64,000 nucleotides of DNA from assembly GCA_023053685.1 (NCBI GenBank), contig JALIGW010000001.1, positions 48,465,859 through 48,529,858 of the forward strand. Reading direction: 5' to 3'. Shown in pieces: positions 21,973 through 33,709 of this stretch (position 1 is the first letter of the stretch; every line of letters begins with the position of its first letter). The translations under genes and the position numbers were made by a program. Below the pieces are notes generated by a model. The model did not search any database, had not been told where the DNA came from, and worked only from the letters and a program-made list of their open reading frames with translations. This stretch comes from Diadophis punctatus similis. Lineage: Eukaryota > Chordata > Lepidosauria > Squamata > Dipsadidae.

Positions 21973-24386
21973 TTAATGTGATGGATGGGCTTGATGAAGT
22001 GATACCAGTTTCCCAATGTCTGGTTTTAAGTCACTTAGCAGGAGTCTTACATCACCACATTCAGTAATCTGGAGTCGATTTCTTTGCTTGGAGATAAGTT
22101 GGATGACCACCCTGAAACCACGTTCCACCAAATATAATGTTGGAAATGCAACAAGGAGCTTCTTAACCACTGTCCATAGTGCAGGATAGCGATCAGAAAT
22201 TTCCTTCTATAACCAAAACTCGTTGTACAATTTCTTAAACTTTGGCTTCAGCACTGTTAATTGTTCCTCCACTACCCTATCTTGCTCAGTATCTGAAAAT
22301 GGATTTATCACCCAATCTGGAATTTCCATCAAAAGAAGATCCTGATATCGCTCAGACATATCTTTATGTAGCATGTCCAAATGGTCACAAAAAACTTGCA
22401 GATTATCATCTTGTATCCCACCTTTCTCTTCTAGCTCAGACAAGCTCGGAAATTGGTATAGCTTGTGACAGCCTATATTGCGGTTAAATAGAGTTAACTT
22501 TGAAATAAACGTAGAGATGACAGATTTGTCCTTAATAAGATTGACCTCATTTCCTTGCAACTGCAAATTCACTTCATTGAACTTTGCAAACAGTTCTGAT
22601 AAATAAGCAATCTCATGCCTGATCTCTTTGAGTTCATCACTGAGCAAAGCATTCTTGTCTTCAAAAAACTCCACAACAGTGTCAAAAAGATTGCAAAATC
22701 ATTTCACACAGTTGCCTTTTGATAGCCAATGAACTTCTATATGAAGCAGCAAACGATCAAAATCTTCATCATTCTCAACACAGAGCTCTCGGAATAGTCG
22801 ATCATTGAGAGCATGTACTTTAATTTTGTTCACTGCAGTAATGACAGTGTGTAATGACTTGTGTAAGCGATCACTGAGTTTTTTTGCAACCAGATGTTGG
22901 TGATGAATGACACAGTGAAAGGTAAAGACATTTGGCACTGCTTTTTTCAAGTAAACAACACACCCATGGTAGTGACCAGTCATTGATGGTGCTCCATCAG
23001 TTGCACAAGCAAGTATGTTGGTAAGTGGAATTTCCTTGTCTTTCAAAAACTGCTCAACAACATGAAATATTGACTCCCCTTTAGTATCTGTTTTTAGTTA
23101 CCTCACAAATAACAACTCTTGAGTTAAACTTTCATCTTTAATAAAGTGCACATAAGCAAGGAGCAAAGATTCATTGCCTGGCAAAGTTGATTCATCCAGC
23201 TGTAATGCAAAGTCTGTTGTCCGTAGTATGCTGCATAATACGTCTTCCACATTCTCAGCCATTTCATCTATGCGTCTTTGCACTGCATTGTTGCTGAGAA
23301 GAATTGCCTAATTATATCATGTGGTGACTTACACAAAACAGTACTCAGAACCTCACTAATGGCTGGTAGTGTTGTGGTCCGCCAGCGGCCTGTGCAGCTG
23401 GCAGCAGAATTGGACAGCGAGGAGGCTGGGGAGGAACCTGGGCCAGGCCTGGAGTCTGGAGAAGGCTCGGTGCCAGAGGCAAGGATTCAGCCAAGGCCTC
23501 CCGAATCTCCAGAGGCTGACATGAGTGAGGAAGAAGAACAGGAGGAGCCTGTTCTCAAAGGAGAAGGACTACTCGGGAGTAAGGCTTGGGGATAATTGGC
23601 CATTCCCATAGGCTATTTAAGTGATGAAAATGAAGAAGGAAGTTACAAGAAGCAACTTTGTTCATTTCTAGTTATTGTCTTTGTATTCAAGCCTCTGTTC
23701 TGCTCCCGTTTGAACTCATCAAGTTTGCCTGCAAATTGTTTCTGGGCCGTTTGCCAAAGAAAAGCAAGGTTCGCGTGGGTTATCTGCTGTTATCTGAAAG
23801 ACTCTGCGTCAGACTTGTGTTTTTTTGCTTGGACTATTGCCGACTGTTAAGGAGACTAATTAACAGCCATTGCACAGAAAAGACTTGTTTATCCTTTATT
23901 TTGAATTTAGGACGACTGCTAAGTAAGACTATTAGCAGCCGTTACTATTAAAAAGAGATTTGTACGGACACTGTTTGTGCTGTGTTCATTTATCAGGAAG
24001 CTGGGACAGAACAGGTAAGATGAGTTCTTCACCGATAGTATGTGGCTTTCCAGACTTAGCAATCAGCAATGAAATGTTATATGATGCACGCAAACCATCA
24101 GTGTTTTGTTGGGAAGCATTGTAAAACATGCATGATAGTGTTCGGTGCTTTTGAAATTTGTCATGAACTGATTGAAAAAAAGTTAGGTTCTTGTCTGCCT
24201 TGTCAGGATGTGCCTTCTTCAAATGTTCGTTCAGTCTGGAAGGCTTCATTGCCTCATTAGAAAATACTTTTCACATAGTAGGCACTGTGGCAGCTGCTGG
24301 TTTGATGGTGCTGGTATAAATCCATACTTCAGATATTCCACACTATAGTGTCTACATTTCTTCTTTGATTTTTCTGCTTCTGCCAT
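21973..24386 (-). pseudogene. hAT (Charlie/ZBED-like) transposase pseudogene
   Basis: Read on the minus strand, the first Met is at 24386-24384. A BED zinc finger follows (CLLCEKYF ... LNEHLKKAHP). A one-base loss in a T run near 24256 shifts the frame inside the finger. After the LTR come the RNase-H-fold pieces: FALQLDESTLPGNESLLLAY (a candidate catalytic Asp), ILACATDGAPSMTGHY (candidate second Asp), then FHCVIHHQHLVAKKL. The C-terminal dimerisation region contains YPALW...LLVAFPTLYLVERGF. Stops or shifts occur near 23097, 22698 and 22206. The pieces are colinear with FAM200/ZBED5-type proteins. The protein would have cut and pasted hAT elements; it cannot be made from this copy. Confidence 0.88.
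23370..24013 (+). mobile_element. Solo LTR inserted in the hAT transposase
   Basis: This 644-bp block interrupts otherwise colinear transposase coding sequence. It begins TGTTGTGG and ends CAGAACA, with GGTAG / GGTAA flanks (4 of 5). It contains a TATA-like GGCTATTTAAG near 23609 and an ATTAAA signal near 23945, consistent with an LTR of an endogenous retrovirus or other LTR element. A chance open frame at its start is rich in Glu and Pro codons and is not a known gene. Plus orientation is inferred from the promoter-then-polyA order. Confidence 0.7.
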
Positions 24387-25142
24387 TTCTGCTCTGAAAA
24401 TCAGAATACTTACAATATGTGTGTGTTCACATCTGATTTGAAAAGAGTTACAGTTGCAGGGGGGAGTAGTTTTCCTGCCGAGCCAGGAAAAACACAACAG
24501 CATGCACGAGGCTTAGCGTGGCTGCCAGCGTATGGTACACGCAGGCGCAGGAGGTGATGGGGCGAGTCGGGCCGGAATCGGAAGTGCTCAGCTGACTGGC
24601 GGCCGATAGAGCCCCAGGCAGAATTGCGCCCTGCAAGGGGCCCACCTCCAGCATTCCTCTGCCGCCCCCTTGCCTCTGATCACCCCCCTAAGTCATCCCA
24701 CCGCCCCCCAGGGAGTGGTACCGCCCACTTTGGGAACCACTGATTTAAATCAATAAGCCTAGTTTTCATAGTAACAAGCTCTTCCTGCTTTCCATCTTAA
24801 GATCTTTACAATCCAAATAGGTAGCCATTGTTCTTTCCATTAAACTCAGTGTCCTTTCCTCTTCCTTGTCCCTTTTTTGAGAGTTAAATCTTCAACCCAT
24901 ACTGAAGAATTCTAGGTAACCTGAAAGTCTGCTGTCTCACTCATAAACCTGGTTGCCTCCATTAAAGGCATATATGTTGCTGCTGCTTTTTGATTATCTT
25001 CCTGTCACTGGGGAATCCCATCTTTTTAAATAATGAGTAGCTCTGTTGTTTGTCAGGCATTTCTTTCCTCCCAATTACCTTTGGAAAAAAAAGTTTAAGG
25101 TCAATGGGGGTAGGATCCCAAAAACGTATCTGCATTCTAAAC

Positions 25143-25273
25143 CAGGGGTCTCCAACCTTGGCAACTTTTAAGACTTGTGGACTTTAACTCCCAGAATTCC
25201 TCAGCCAGCTGGCTGAGGAATTCTGGGAGTTGAAGTCCACAAGTCTTAAAGATGCCAAGGTTGGAGACCACTG
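25143..25273. mobile_element. Palindromic hAT MITE (CAGGGGTCTCCAACC family), copy 4
   Basis: Arms CAGGGGTCTCCAACCTTGGC ... GGTTGGAGACCACTG with a perfect 8-bp duplication TTCTAAAC (25135-25142, 25274-25281). This copy proves the family is hAT-mobilised. Confidence 0.88.
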
Positions 25274-25507
25274 TTCTAAACTATAACTGCTAGACTCTCA
25301 AATGGTAGATTCAGGATTCTGTCAGTGGAATGCCTTTCTATCCCCTGCAATCAGCTAGGAAGATTTTTTTTTGCCAGTGATTTCATGCATTCATACACTT
25401 TCAAAATAATTGGCATTTCTTTCCTTTTTCCTGCCTTCTTGACCACTCTGTGCTCACCTTGCATGTGTAAAGGCAAATGCAGCTAGTGAGAACCTCATAC
25501 ATCTGGG

Positions 25508-25817
25508 CAGGGGTAAAATGCTCCCGGTTCGCTCTTACCTGTCGGTCGTTGCAGAGCCGATGGAGCCGGTGGCGGTTGTGGCGCGGGGCTGCCCCCGCCC
25601 GCTTCCCCCACCCGCCTGGATGCCGCCATTTGAGTTATTTTGCCCTCTGCACATGCGCAAAGCGTTCTGTATGCGCAGAGGGCAAAAGAACTCAAATGGC
25701 GGCGTCCAGGCGGGTGGGGGGAGCGGGCGGGGGAAGCCCCGTGCCGCGACTGCCACCGGCTCCATTGGCTCTGCAACGACCGACAGGTAAGAGCGAACCG
25801 GGAGCATTTCACCCCTG
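25508..25817. mobile_element. Fold-back hAT-type element, copy 2
   Basis: Inverted arms CAGGGGTAAAATGCTCCCGG ... CCGGGAGCATTTCACCCCTG, perfect 8-bp duplication CATCTGGG (25500-25507, 25818-25825). The centre (~25640-25690) is CTCTGCACATGCGCAAAGCG with its reverse copy, less perfect than in copy 1. CpG-rich, non-coding. Confidence 0.88.
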
Positions 25818-26248
25818 CATCTGGGTCCTGCTGGGTCTTTGCTGCCTAAAGCCAAGCTGTGCAATGTTGACACAGTTATGCAGACGGAGGAGCAGAACTG
25901 CTGAGTCTGGCTGAACAGCCTAGCCTTTAGACCTTGTACCTGCATGCTCAGCACCTACAAGAACCTGTGGCAGATGAGGAAAAATGTAAAGCAAGTTTTG
26001 TAAACGCTTGCCATTTTTGAAAAAAAAAATGGTTCATGGTCAGAATCAGAATGTTAAGCTATTGCTTCCTTCAAGCCACACATATACTCACCCACCTCAA
26101 GGGATTTCCATTTTTAAAAATGTGCAAGTGGTTATAATGTTTGTGAATAATCGAAGATATTTTACTCAGTAGTTGTGGCAAGGATATAATGTTTGCTAAA
26201 TATTTGAACTATGCCAGCATATAAATTACTTGTAAAATGGGGGGTAGG

Positions 26249-26653
26249 CAGGGGTGGGTTCCACTTAACTTCACCACCGGTTCGCATCACGATGTTTTGC
26301 GCATGCTCGCTCCGCTCACGCGCACGCGCATTCCCCCCATGCAATTTCACTTCCACGCATGCTCAGTAGCAGGATTCAGCCCGAAACACAGCTGAGGAGC
26401 TGATCTGCTGTGCTTCGGGCGAAGAAATAAAGGTGAGTATTAACCCAGGGGCAGGCGTGAGGGCTCTTTTTAAAGCCGCAGAAGAGGAGAAGCCATCCAA
26501 ACATGGAAAAATTCACCAAAAATTCCCAAAAAAAGATGGCTGCGCCCACGGACCGGCACCGACTGAACCGGACCCGTGACGCCATCATCGCGTCACCAGC
26601 GGGTCGCTAACGGTTCAGGCGATCTGATCCGAACCGGGAGGAACCCACCCCTG
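26249..26653. mobile_element. Non-autonomous hAT (CAGGGGTGGGTTC family), youngest copy
   Basis: Ends CAGGGGTGGGTTCCACTTAA and GGGAGGAACCCACCCCTG; perfect 8-bp duplication GGGGTAGG (26241-26248, 26654-26661). It carries the CGAAACACAGCTGAGGAGC and AAAAAAAGATGGC-like phrases seen in 14373-14659 and 19392-19714. Confidence 0.9.
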
Positions 26654-27259
26654 GGGGTAGGAAAAGACAGGATGTTACTGTGTTTCCCTTCTAAGTTTTT
26701 CCTCTTCACTGGCACAAAATGACCAGCAATTATCTGATAATGTGAAAAAATTGATTTTGTTGAGCTGATGTTTAAGCATAATTGCATACATTTCCTTGAT
26801 CCCTTCGCCCTTGCACTGCTCAATAAAGAACATTGTTCTTTCCAAGATTATAAATGCAAGATGACTTAATGAAAAAAGGCACACCCAGTTTAGAATAGAG
26901 TCACTTATAACAAGCATGACAAGTTTCAGACTCCAAAATACATAATTGTAAGTTAGGGTTATGTCACTCTGGATTTTGCAAAGATTGCATAACTAGCTTT
27001 GTAGCAAGAGCTTGTGTTGTAGTAGTCTAACCAGCCTTGTAATAGGACCACGAAGGGGTGGGAAGCCCATCCCAATTCATTCCAGGCTTTGAAGTGTGAA
27101 CTGAGAAAAAATGAGTTCTATTTTCTTCTTATATAAAATGAAGAAAATGTAAATGCTTAACAATACCCATTATATTTGCAACAAAATAGGGGGAAATGCA
27201 GGAAGTTTATAAAGCATTTTAAAAAGGGGAAGGGGTTTGATGTAGGTCTTTTTGAATTA

Positions 27260-28414
27260 CAGATAGTCCTCGACTTATGCCAACAATTGAGCCCCAAAAT
27301 TTATGTTTCTAAGTGACAAATTTGTTAAATGATTTTTGCCCCATTTTACGATTTTTCTTGCTACAGTTGTTAAGTGAATCACTGCAGTTGTTAAGTTACT
27401 GACACGGTTGTTAAGTGAATCTGGTTTCCCCATTGACTCTGCTTGTCAGAAAGTTGCAAAAGGGAGTCACATGATCCCAGGACACGGCAACCATCATATG
27501 GGTGTTCTCCTAGACCCACAGCTAAAATTGGAGCAACATCTTTCAGCTGTGGCTAGGGGGACCTTTGCACAGGTTCATCTTATGCACCAATTGCGACCCT
27601 ACTTGGAGAGGGAGGCTTTGCTCACAGTCACTCATGCCCTTGTCACCTCATGGCTAGACTACTGTAACGCGCTCTACATGGAGCTACCCTCAAAGAGCAT
27701 CCGGAGACTGCAATTGGTACAGAATGCAGCTGCGCGAGCTGTGGTGGGTGTGCCGAGATACACCCACGTAACACCTATTCTCCGCCAGCTGCATTGGCTG
27801 CCTATTAGTCTCCGGTCGCAATTTAAGGTGTTGGTTTTGACCTTTAAAGCCCTACATGGCTCAGGACCAGGTTACCTCCGGGACCGCATCCTACCACATA
27901 CCTCCCTACAACCAGTTAGGTCCCACAGAGTTGGCCTCCTCCAGGTCCCATCAGCCAAACAATGTCAGCTGGCGGGTCCTAGGGGGAGAGCCTTCTCTGT
28001 GGGAGCCCCATCTCTCTGGAACCAACTCCCACCAGAGATCCGGACTATCCCCACTCTACTGGCCTTCTATAAAGCCGTGAAAACATGGCTCTTCCGGCAG
28101 GCGGGGTGAAAAAGAGTGGATTCCCCCATGTATGAATTGGTTTTTAAATGTAATGAAATATTTTAAAATTATTTTATTGTATCGTTCTTATTTATGTTGT
28201 ACGCCGCCCTGAGTCCTACGAGATTGGGCGGCCTATAAGAACTTTTAATTAAATTAAATCATAAATATGAACCAGTTGTCAAGCATCCAAATGTAAATCG
28301 CCTGGGGAGGCTGTAACGGTCATAAGTGTGAAAAACGGTCACAACTCACTTTTTCCAGTACCATTATCCTTTGAGCGGTTGCTAAATGAACTGTTGTAAG
28401 TTGAGGACTACCTG
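27260..28414. mobile_element. TA-MITE carrying a nested L2 LINE
   Basis: Ends CAGATAGTCCTCGACTTATG and TTGAGGACTACCTG, flanked by TA (27258-27259, 28415-28416). Two MITE halves (27260-27498 and 28258-28414) are colinear with 60792-61188 read in reverse; the L2 insertion sits between them. Confidence 0.82.
27499..28257 (+). mobile_element. 5'-truncated L2-type LINE, ORF2 C-terminus
   Basis: A continuous frame (to 28109) encodes the end of an L2/CR1-type ORF2: LGVLLDPQ-like start (MGVLLDPQLKLEQHLSAVAR), LVTSWLDYCNALYMELPSKS, LQLVQNAAARAVVG, LRQLHWLPISLRSQFKVLVL, TFKALHGSGPGYLRDR and SLWNQLPPEIR. A 3' tail CCTGAGTCCTACGAGATTGG plus an A/T-rich end closes it. It is flanked by ATCATA (27493-27498, 28258-28263), the duplication made on insertion into the MITE. 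Its frame shows no stop, so insertion is recent. Not a host gene. Confidence 0.85.
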
Positions 28415-29694
28415 TACATGGTCTTTTAATATACTGCACGAATCAGCTGCTGTGGCTATTTCAGCAGGGTTCTCCAAGCTCCAGCCATGCTTGTCAGCAC
28501 AATTTGACTGACAATCCCACAGTCATCATCATGCCTATCCTTGGCATTTGTTACTTTGCATAGCCTATTAAAACACATACATCCTCAGACATTTTTCATT
28601 AGGACCAAATTGAAATGGGGAAGGTAATACTGCTTACATGGACAAAAGAATGTATCTATAGTATATTATTTCCAATTAAACATATTATATAAAAAGGAAG
28701 CATATGGATACTTGTTTTGGGGACAGTGGTAAATAAACTAAATAAAACTTGTCGAACTGGAGAAAAATCACCAAAGTAAAACACTGGAATAGTTGTGTCT
28801 GTGTATATGTAGTGAAAGAAAGAGAAGACGGAAAAGAGAGGAATGGAAAGTTGAATAACAAAGTAATTGAAGGAGGATTAAGCAAGAAAAGGTTTTAAGC
28901 CAAGAATGAGGAAGTTAAATGAAAAGAAAAATATTAGTTGATTATCTACAAAACAAATTGCTAATATACACATAATGCTCAGAAAGAAAATCTGGAGTCA
29001 CCATAGGATATAATTGCATTAACAAAAAATAAATATCCACCTATATCCTTTTTTCATTTTTCTAATTTACAACCACTCCATTCTTTCAAAAATCTGAATG
29101 GAATTACCAATCTCATTTTTTCATCTGCCAAAACTTTAAGATAACAGTCATCTATATTAGTAGTTATTGATATCCCAAACCACCATAAACTTGTAGAGTT
29201 ATTATTTAAAACCAACAAAATTGCCTGCTGTTACTACTGACACTTAATTTTACTGTTCAGTTTAGCTCCTTGTGAAAAAAATTCCTTTCATTTAATCCCG
29301 GGTCTAGTTTCTAAGAAAGACTCAAGTTTTAACATCGTGCATGAGGGGAAAAATTATCTATCCCAAGAGTGATTTCATTGTGGGCAGCTACAGAACTCTA
29401 ATTGTCACCCAACTATTTTCTATGCTCTCTAGGTGTCAGCCAAAAATCTTTCTTTCTTCGCAGTAACTGGACTTGGGCCATATTCAGCTTTAAATGCAAC
29501 ATCTGAAAAATAGCCCAGAAACAAACTGCTCATCAGTATATAGCAAAATAATGTGTCCTGGCCTGAAGCCCCAAGTATATGAAGGGACCCATCTTCTGGC
29601 TATGTTGATGATTGTTGGGGGTTTTGTGGCAGCTGTGTATTTTCATTTTAGTGTATGTATGTATGTTTTTAATTTCATCATTGTCCATCACCCA

Positions 29695-29745
29695 TAGTCA
29701 TTGAGGTAGGCAGCTATATAAATTGGTTAAATCAATCAATAAATG
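29695..29745 (+). repeat. L2-type 3' tail
   Basis: TGAGGTAGGCAGCTATATAA ending in CAATCAATAAATG resembles an L2-type LINE or SINE 3' terminus. Confidence 0.45.
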
Positions 29746-29857
29746 TTATTGTTTGTATGAGCCTATAATACAGGCTGATTCATTTGGCCAAATAATTCCT
29801 TACCCATCAATTATAACTTCATTTCAGTTCTACTAGTCAATTCCAACATCTTTTTTG

Positions 29858-30060
29858 AGAGGTGGGCAGTGCCTTGGAGTCAGTCAACTGCCTGAACAAA
29901 TCCCTGGAGTTTTCTTGACAAGGTTTTTCAGAAGTGGATTGCCATTGCCTCCATCCTGGGGCTGAGACAGAGTGATTGGCCGTTGGTCACCCAGCTGGGT
30001 TCATGCTTAAGGCAGGACTAGGATTCAGTCTCCAGGTTTCTACCTTTATGCCTGGCTTTC
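29858..30060 (-). repeat. tRNA-derived SINE (Sauria/Squam type), minus strand
   Basis: The reverse complement reads GGCATAAAGGTAGAAACCTG, a B-box-like stretch (ATCCTAGTCCTGCC), CCAGCTGGGTGACCAACGGC, then GGCAATGGCAATCCACTTCT and AAACTCCAGGGATTTG. Same SINE type as 15122-15340. Confidence 0.6.
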
Positions 30061-30564
30061 AATCCCTTAACATAGTATTAATATATTATTCATACATAAC
30101 TTCAATCTGTTTTAAGCTTCTGTTTAAAGTGTTTGCTTCCTCCTCGTGTTATTTAAAATATATCTTATTCTGCAGCTTTGGTGGCAGAAAGTTCAAGTAC
30201 ACAAATGCCTTCAGATTTTTTTTTTCGGAGGAAGACACACCCAGTTGATGACAAAGTATTAGCACCTACTTGTTTACTGCTTTCTCATAGCATTGGGTGT
30301 ACTTTCGAAATCCCAGGACTCAACACAGTATTGCATTTACAATATTATCACAACTGTATCAAAAAAACATGATTGTGCAATTGAAATTCAAAATAAATAT
30401 ACCTGGTTGCAAATAAACATTACATTTGCATTTAGAATCTCTAAAAACAAATGCAACTCCCAGATTAGCAATTAAGACACACACAGGAAATTTAGTGTTG
30501 AGGATGGGATTGTTGATATTGTAGAGCTGTTTCATAAATCTTTGGAACATCTCCATTTGAAATA

Positions 30565-31384
30565 CAGTGATCCCTCGCTATATCGCGGTTCACCTTTCAC
30601 AGTCTCGCTGCTTCACGGATTTGCATCGTGCATTGTGTTCTGCATTCTGATTGGCTGATTGGTAAAACAGCTTGCCAAGAGCAGTGAAATACACATGAAA
30701 ACTTCCCTCTTGCTCCAGTGCAAGCCGTCATGGAGCTAAACTCCGATATCTGACTGCCTGGAGCCGTGCAAAGCGCCTGGGGCAATGGGAACGCCCACTG
30801 TGACGAGTCGGAGCGCCTGCTGCTAGCTAGGTTAACCGCTGCTCAGCGAATGCTGTCCGTCGTCTCCCAGATTGCTGGGGAAGGGAGGTGCGTTAGCGAG
30901 TCCTGCTTCATGCGCTGCGCGACTCAGCAGCTGGCCTTGTAGCCTCTCTGTTTCCCGCAAGCTGCCCGAGAATCGGGAGCGATATGAGGCCAGCGTGTGC
31001 GTGTGCCTATGCCTCCCCGAATGCCGACTGCCAGCTGATCGAGTGGCGGGGAATAGGGAGGGATATGAAGCCAGCGCGTGCACGCGCCAAGCCGCTCCGA
31101 ATGCCTACTGCCAGCTGATTGAATGGCGGTAGTCAGGCAAGCCACAGAAAACCCCCCTCAAGCGGGTGTAGCGCGAATTAGGCTAGTTTCTTGCCATAGC
31201 GCTGCTTATCAATGCGCTGCCATGAGCCCCGAGTGCCTTAGGCCAGGGAACGTGAAGTGCGGCTGCGCGTGGCAGGTGTAACGAGAGAGACCAGCTAATT
31301 TCTCACCGTGGCGCTACTTCACGGATTTCGCCTATCACGGGTTCTTTTTGGAACGTAACCCCTGCGAAAAATGAGGGATCACTG
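30565..31384. mobile_element. Pogo/Tigger-like non-autonomous DNA transposon
   Basis: Terminal repeats CAGTGATCCCTCGCTATATC and AAAATGAGGGATCACTG are flanked by TA (30563-30564, 31385-31386). TIRs starting CAGT..TCCCTC are known from Tigger/MER2-type elements. The GC-rich interior contains a ~80-bp imperfect tandem duplication (about 30976-31058 and 31061-31136). No transposase frame. Confidence 0.75.
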
Positions 31385-31437
31385 TATTGTGTTTGGTTCT
31401 GATCACATCATCTTGAAGCTTTGCTTTAGATCTAGAA

Positions 31438-31559
31438 CTGGTGTGTCAAACTCGTTTGGTCACGTGATGTATAGCTACTTCCTCCCCTCACTAAACTGGC
31501 CATGGGCATGGCCAGCACGTGACGCATCTGGCCCGCAGACTGGGAGTTTGACACTCCTG
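31438..31559. mobile_element. Short non-autonomous hAT (GTGTCAAACTC family), copy 2
   Basis: 122 bp, the same length and interior as 9555-9676; duplication ATCTAGAA / ATCTAGGA (7 of 8). Confidence 0.83.
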
Positions 31560-32059
31560 ATCTAGGAGGTGAAAAATGCCTTCCTAAACGAAGACAAAAA
31601 CTCTTTGTTGGAGCTTTACAGAATTGTGGAGAACATTGGTTTCGTATGATATTAAAATTTGGAGATATCTAACAAAATGGATAGTAAAGAGTTTCAAAAT
31701 GATTTAAAGAGATGTATTATTCAGTTAATAAATATAAGCTCCGATTTTCACTCTTCAGCTCCCAGCTCCAGAGTATCTTGTGGGAAGATAACTGCTAGGT
31801 CATGATTGAACCAAAATATATGTATAGGCCTCAAAAAGCTAACAGGCCTCAAATGAATTGCTATATAATAAAGCATCAGCCAGAATGCTTTCCTAAGGAT
31901 AGCATAATATTTGTAATTTGCTGTGCTAGTGCAATATTGCAATTTGAATCTGCAAAGTAGGTAGTTTTAGAAGTTAGTTTTTTGATTAGGAACATCAAAG
32001 AGGTTAGGAAATAGGGAACTGAAAATAGCAAATGGTGGGGGATTTCCGATGAACTCATA

Positions 32060-32357
32060 TGTTGTGTGTTAACAGACGGTCAGTAGGAGAACAAGGAAGC
32101 AACCTCAGTAAAATTCCATTTACTGGGGGGGCTTTCAGAAGAAAGGTATAAAAGGAGATGGGTCTCAGATCGTGGCCACTGATTGTAGCTATTCTTGCCG
32201 GACCTAGCTATCGTCTCTGGATCTCATTGCAATGGGTTATTGATGTAAGTACTGTTATGATGGCTGTTCATGTTCCAAATTGCTCATGAAATAAACCAAA
32301 GTAAGATTTATTGTTTGTGTTGCTGTCTCCTGTTTCCTTTATTGGGGTCTTTTATAA
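32060..32357 (+). other. LTR-like segment
   Basis: TGTTGTGTG ... TTTATAACA ends, a TATA-like GGTATAAAAGGAG near 32147 and an AATAAA near 32291 give an LTR-like order. No flanking duplication was found, so this may be a degraded solo LTR or a chance arrangement. Confidence 0.3.
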
Positions 32358-32740
32358 CAATCTGACAAATCAAGATAATCCTGGTCCCCACGCTAAACTG
32401 AAAGGTGTGGTACACACACAAAAAAGGAATAGCAGGAAGACTGATGAAGAAAATAAACTCAGACACATCTTTTAAAGTTAGTGTCAAAATTTATAATCTA
32501 TTGCAAACTAATAAACCAACCTGGAGAAAATCTCTCTATGCAGCTGCTAATAATACTGACACATAATGGAATTGCAAAGTAAACCATTTATGTTTGTTTT
32601 CCTGAGTATTATAAACAATAAGGCCTCCTTCAGGTCTAAACAGGTGCTAAGCGACCACATACATTACTTAGAAATTATATGGAAGTGATTTGTCATGGCA
32701 CTCTTCTGAAGTTTTCCCCCCTTTATTTCTCAGTCTAACC

Positions 32741-33051
32741 CAGGGGTCAGCAACCTGCGGCTCTGGAACCGCATGTGGCTCTTTCATCCTTTTGCTGTGG
32801 CTCTGTCGCTGGTCGGCTCCACAATTGATAGGGCTTTCAGTTAGGACAGGTAGAGGAAAAAGAATACCGGGCTGGGAGGAGCCTCTATGGTGGAGGAACC
32901 GGACTTCCAGTCAGCAGAGGAAAAAGGATGCCACACTAGGAGACGACTCTATGGCGGGGGAACCAGACTTCCGGTTGGCTCCAGAATTGAATGGGGGGCT
33001 TTCGGTTAGGACCTTTGTGGCTCTTTGAGTTTTTAAGGTTGCAAACCCCTG
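32741..33051. mobile_element. Non-autonomous hAT (CAGGGGTCAGCAACC family)
   Basis: Ends CAGGGGTCAGCAACCTGCGG and AAGGTTGCAAACCCCTG; perfect 8-bp duplication GTCTAACC (32733-32740, 33052-33059). Subterminal GTGGCTCTTT phrase at both ends. Confidence 0.9.
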
Positions 33052-33709
33052 GTCTAACCTATAATCCTAAAATTTCTTGGTAGCATCCCAAGTACTAAGC
33101 CCAATACTGTTTAATGTTTTGGATCTATCATCATCAGCTAGATTCTGCTTAGACTCCAGCTACTGTAAAGGTGACTACGTATCTGATTACATTTTGTACA
33201 CTGACTTGTCCAATGCAATAGTGATAGTCTATTGAGAGCGCTGTGACTAAATGAGACATCTAAATTTGGCTGTAGGATTTCACATTCCGTGTATTTATTG
33301 CTATTACAGACTATATTAATGGTTCCGAAGATTACATTTCATTATTTTTTAAATGTATTGTACATGTACAAAATATTGGATCTAATCATGCAGCCGGGCT
33401 TGAATGATCTTTTGTGTCTTAACATTCAAAATTATGAAAGCAGAGTTGAACCTAGTTATCTGGACGGAAGACAATCAGGAAATTCCAAGGCTTTAGATTA
33501 GTTGGACTAAAAAACTTGACAAACATTCTCCTTCCAGCTGGCTTGGTGCTCGAGATGTTAAGATAAAATAAAACCTTGTGTACACACTCATACCGATTCT
33601 GCATTTAGCCAAACCTCCATTTAAAGAGATAATGTTAACCTCACCAAAGGAATTTTAGCAAGTGAGAGAGATGTTAAAGGGGAGGGGGAGACAAAGGACT
33701 GTGCCAGTT

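Larger units (their letters stand above)
21637..24742 (-). mobile_element. 3.1-kb hAT transposon with decayed transposase
   Basis: Terminal repeats CAGTGATTCCCAAACTTTTT and CCACTTTGGGAACCACTG are flanked by a perfect 8-bp duplication ATTTAAAT (21629-21636, 24743-24750). The element carries a minus-strand ZBED-type transposase with several stops and frameshifts, and has a solo LTR inserted at 23370-24013. The subterminal regions are C-rich (CCGCCCCC). Confidence 0.92.

Noticed and set aside
23278..23595. Glu/Pro-rich 105-codon frame
   Set aside because: Spans the junction of hAT and LTR; not a gene.
27408..28109. A 233-codon frame resembling a host protein
   Set aside because: It is the L2 LINE ORF2 C-terminus preceded by MITE sequence in frame by chance.
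32060..32357. Firm call of a second full solo LTR
   Set aside because: LTR-like TATA and polyA order, but no flanking duplication could be found; kept only as a low-confidence segment.
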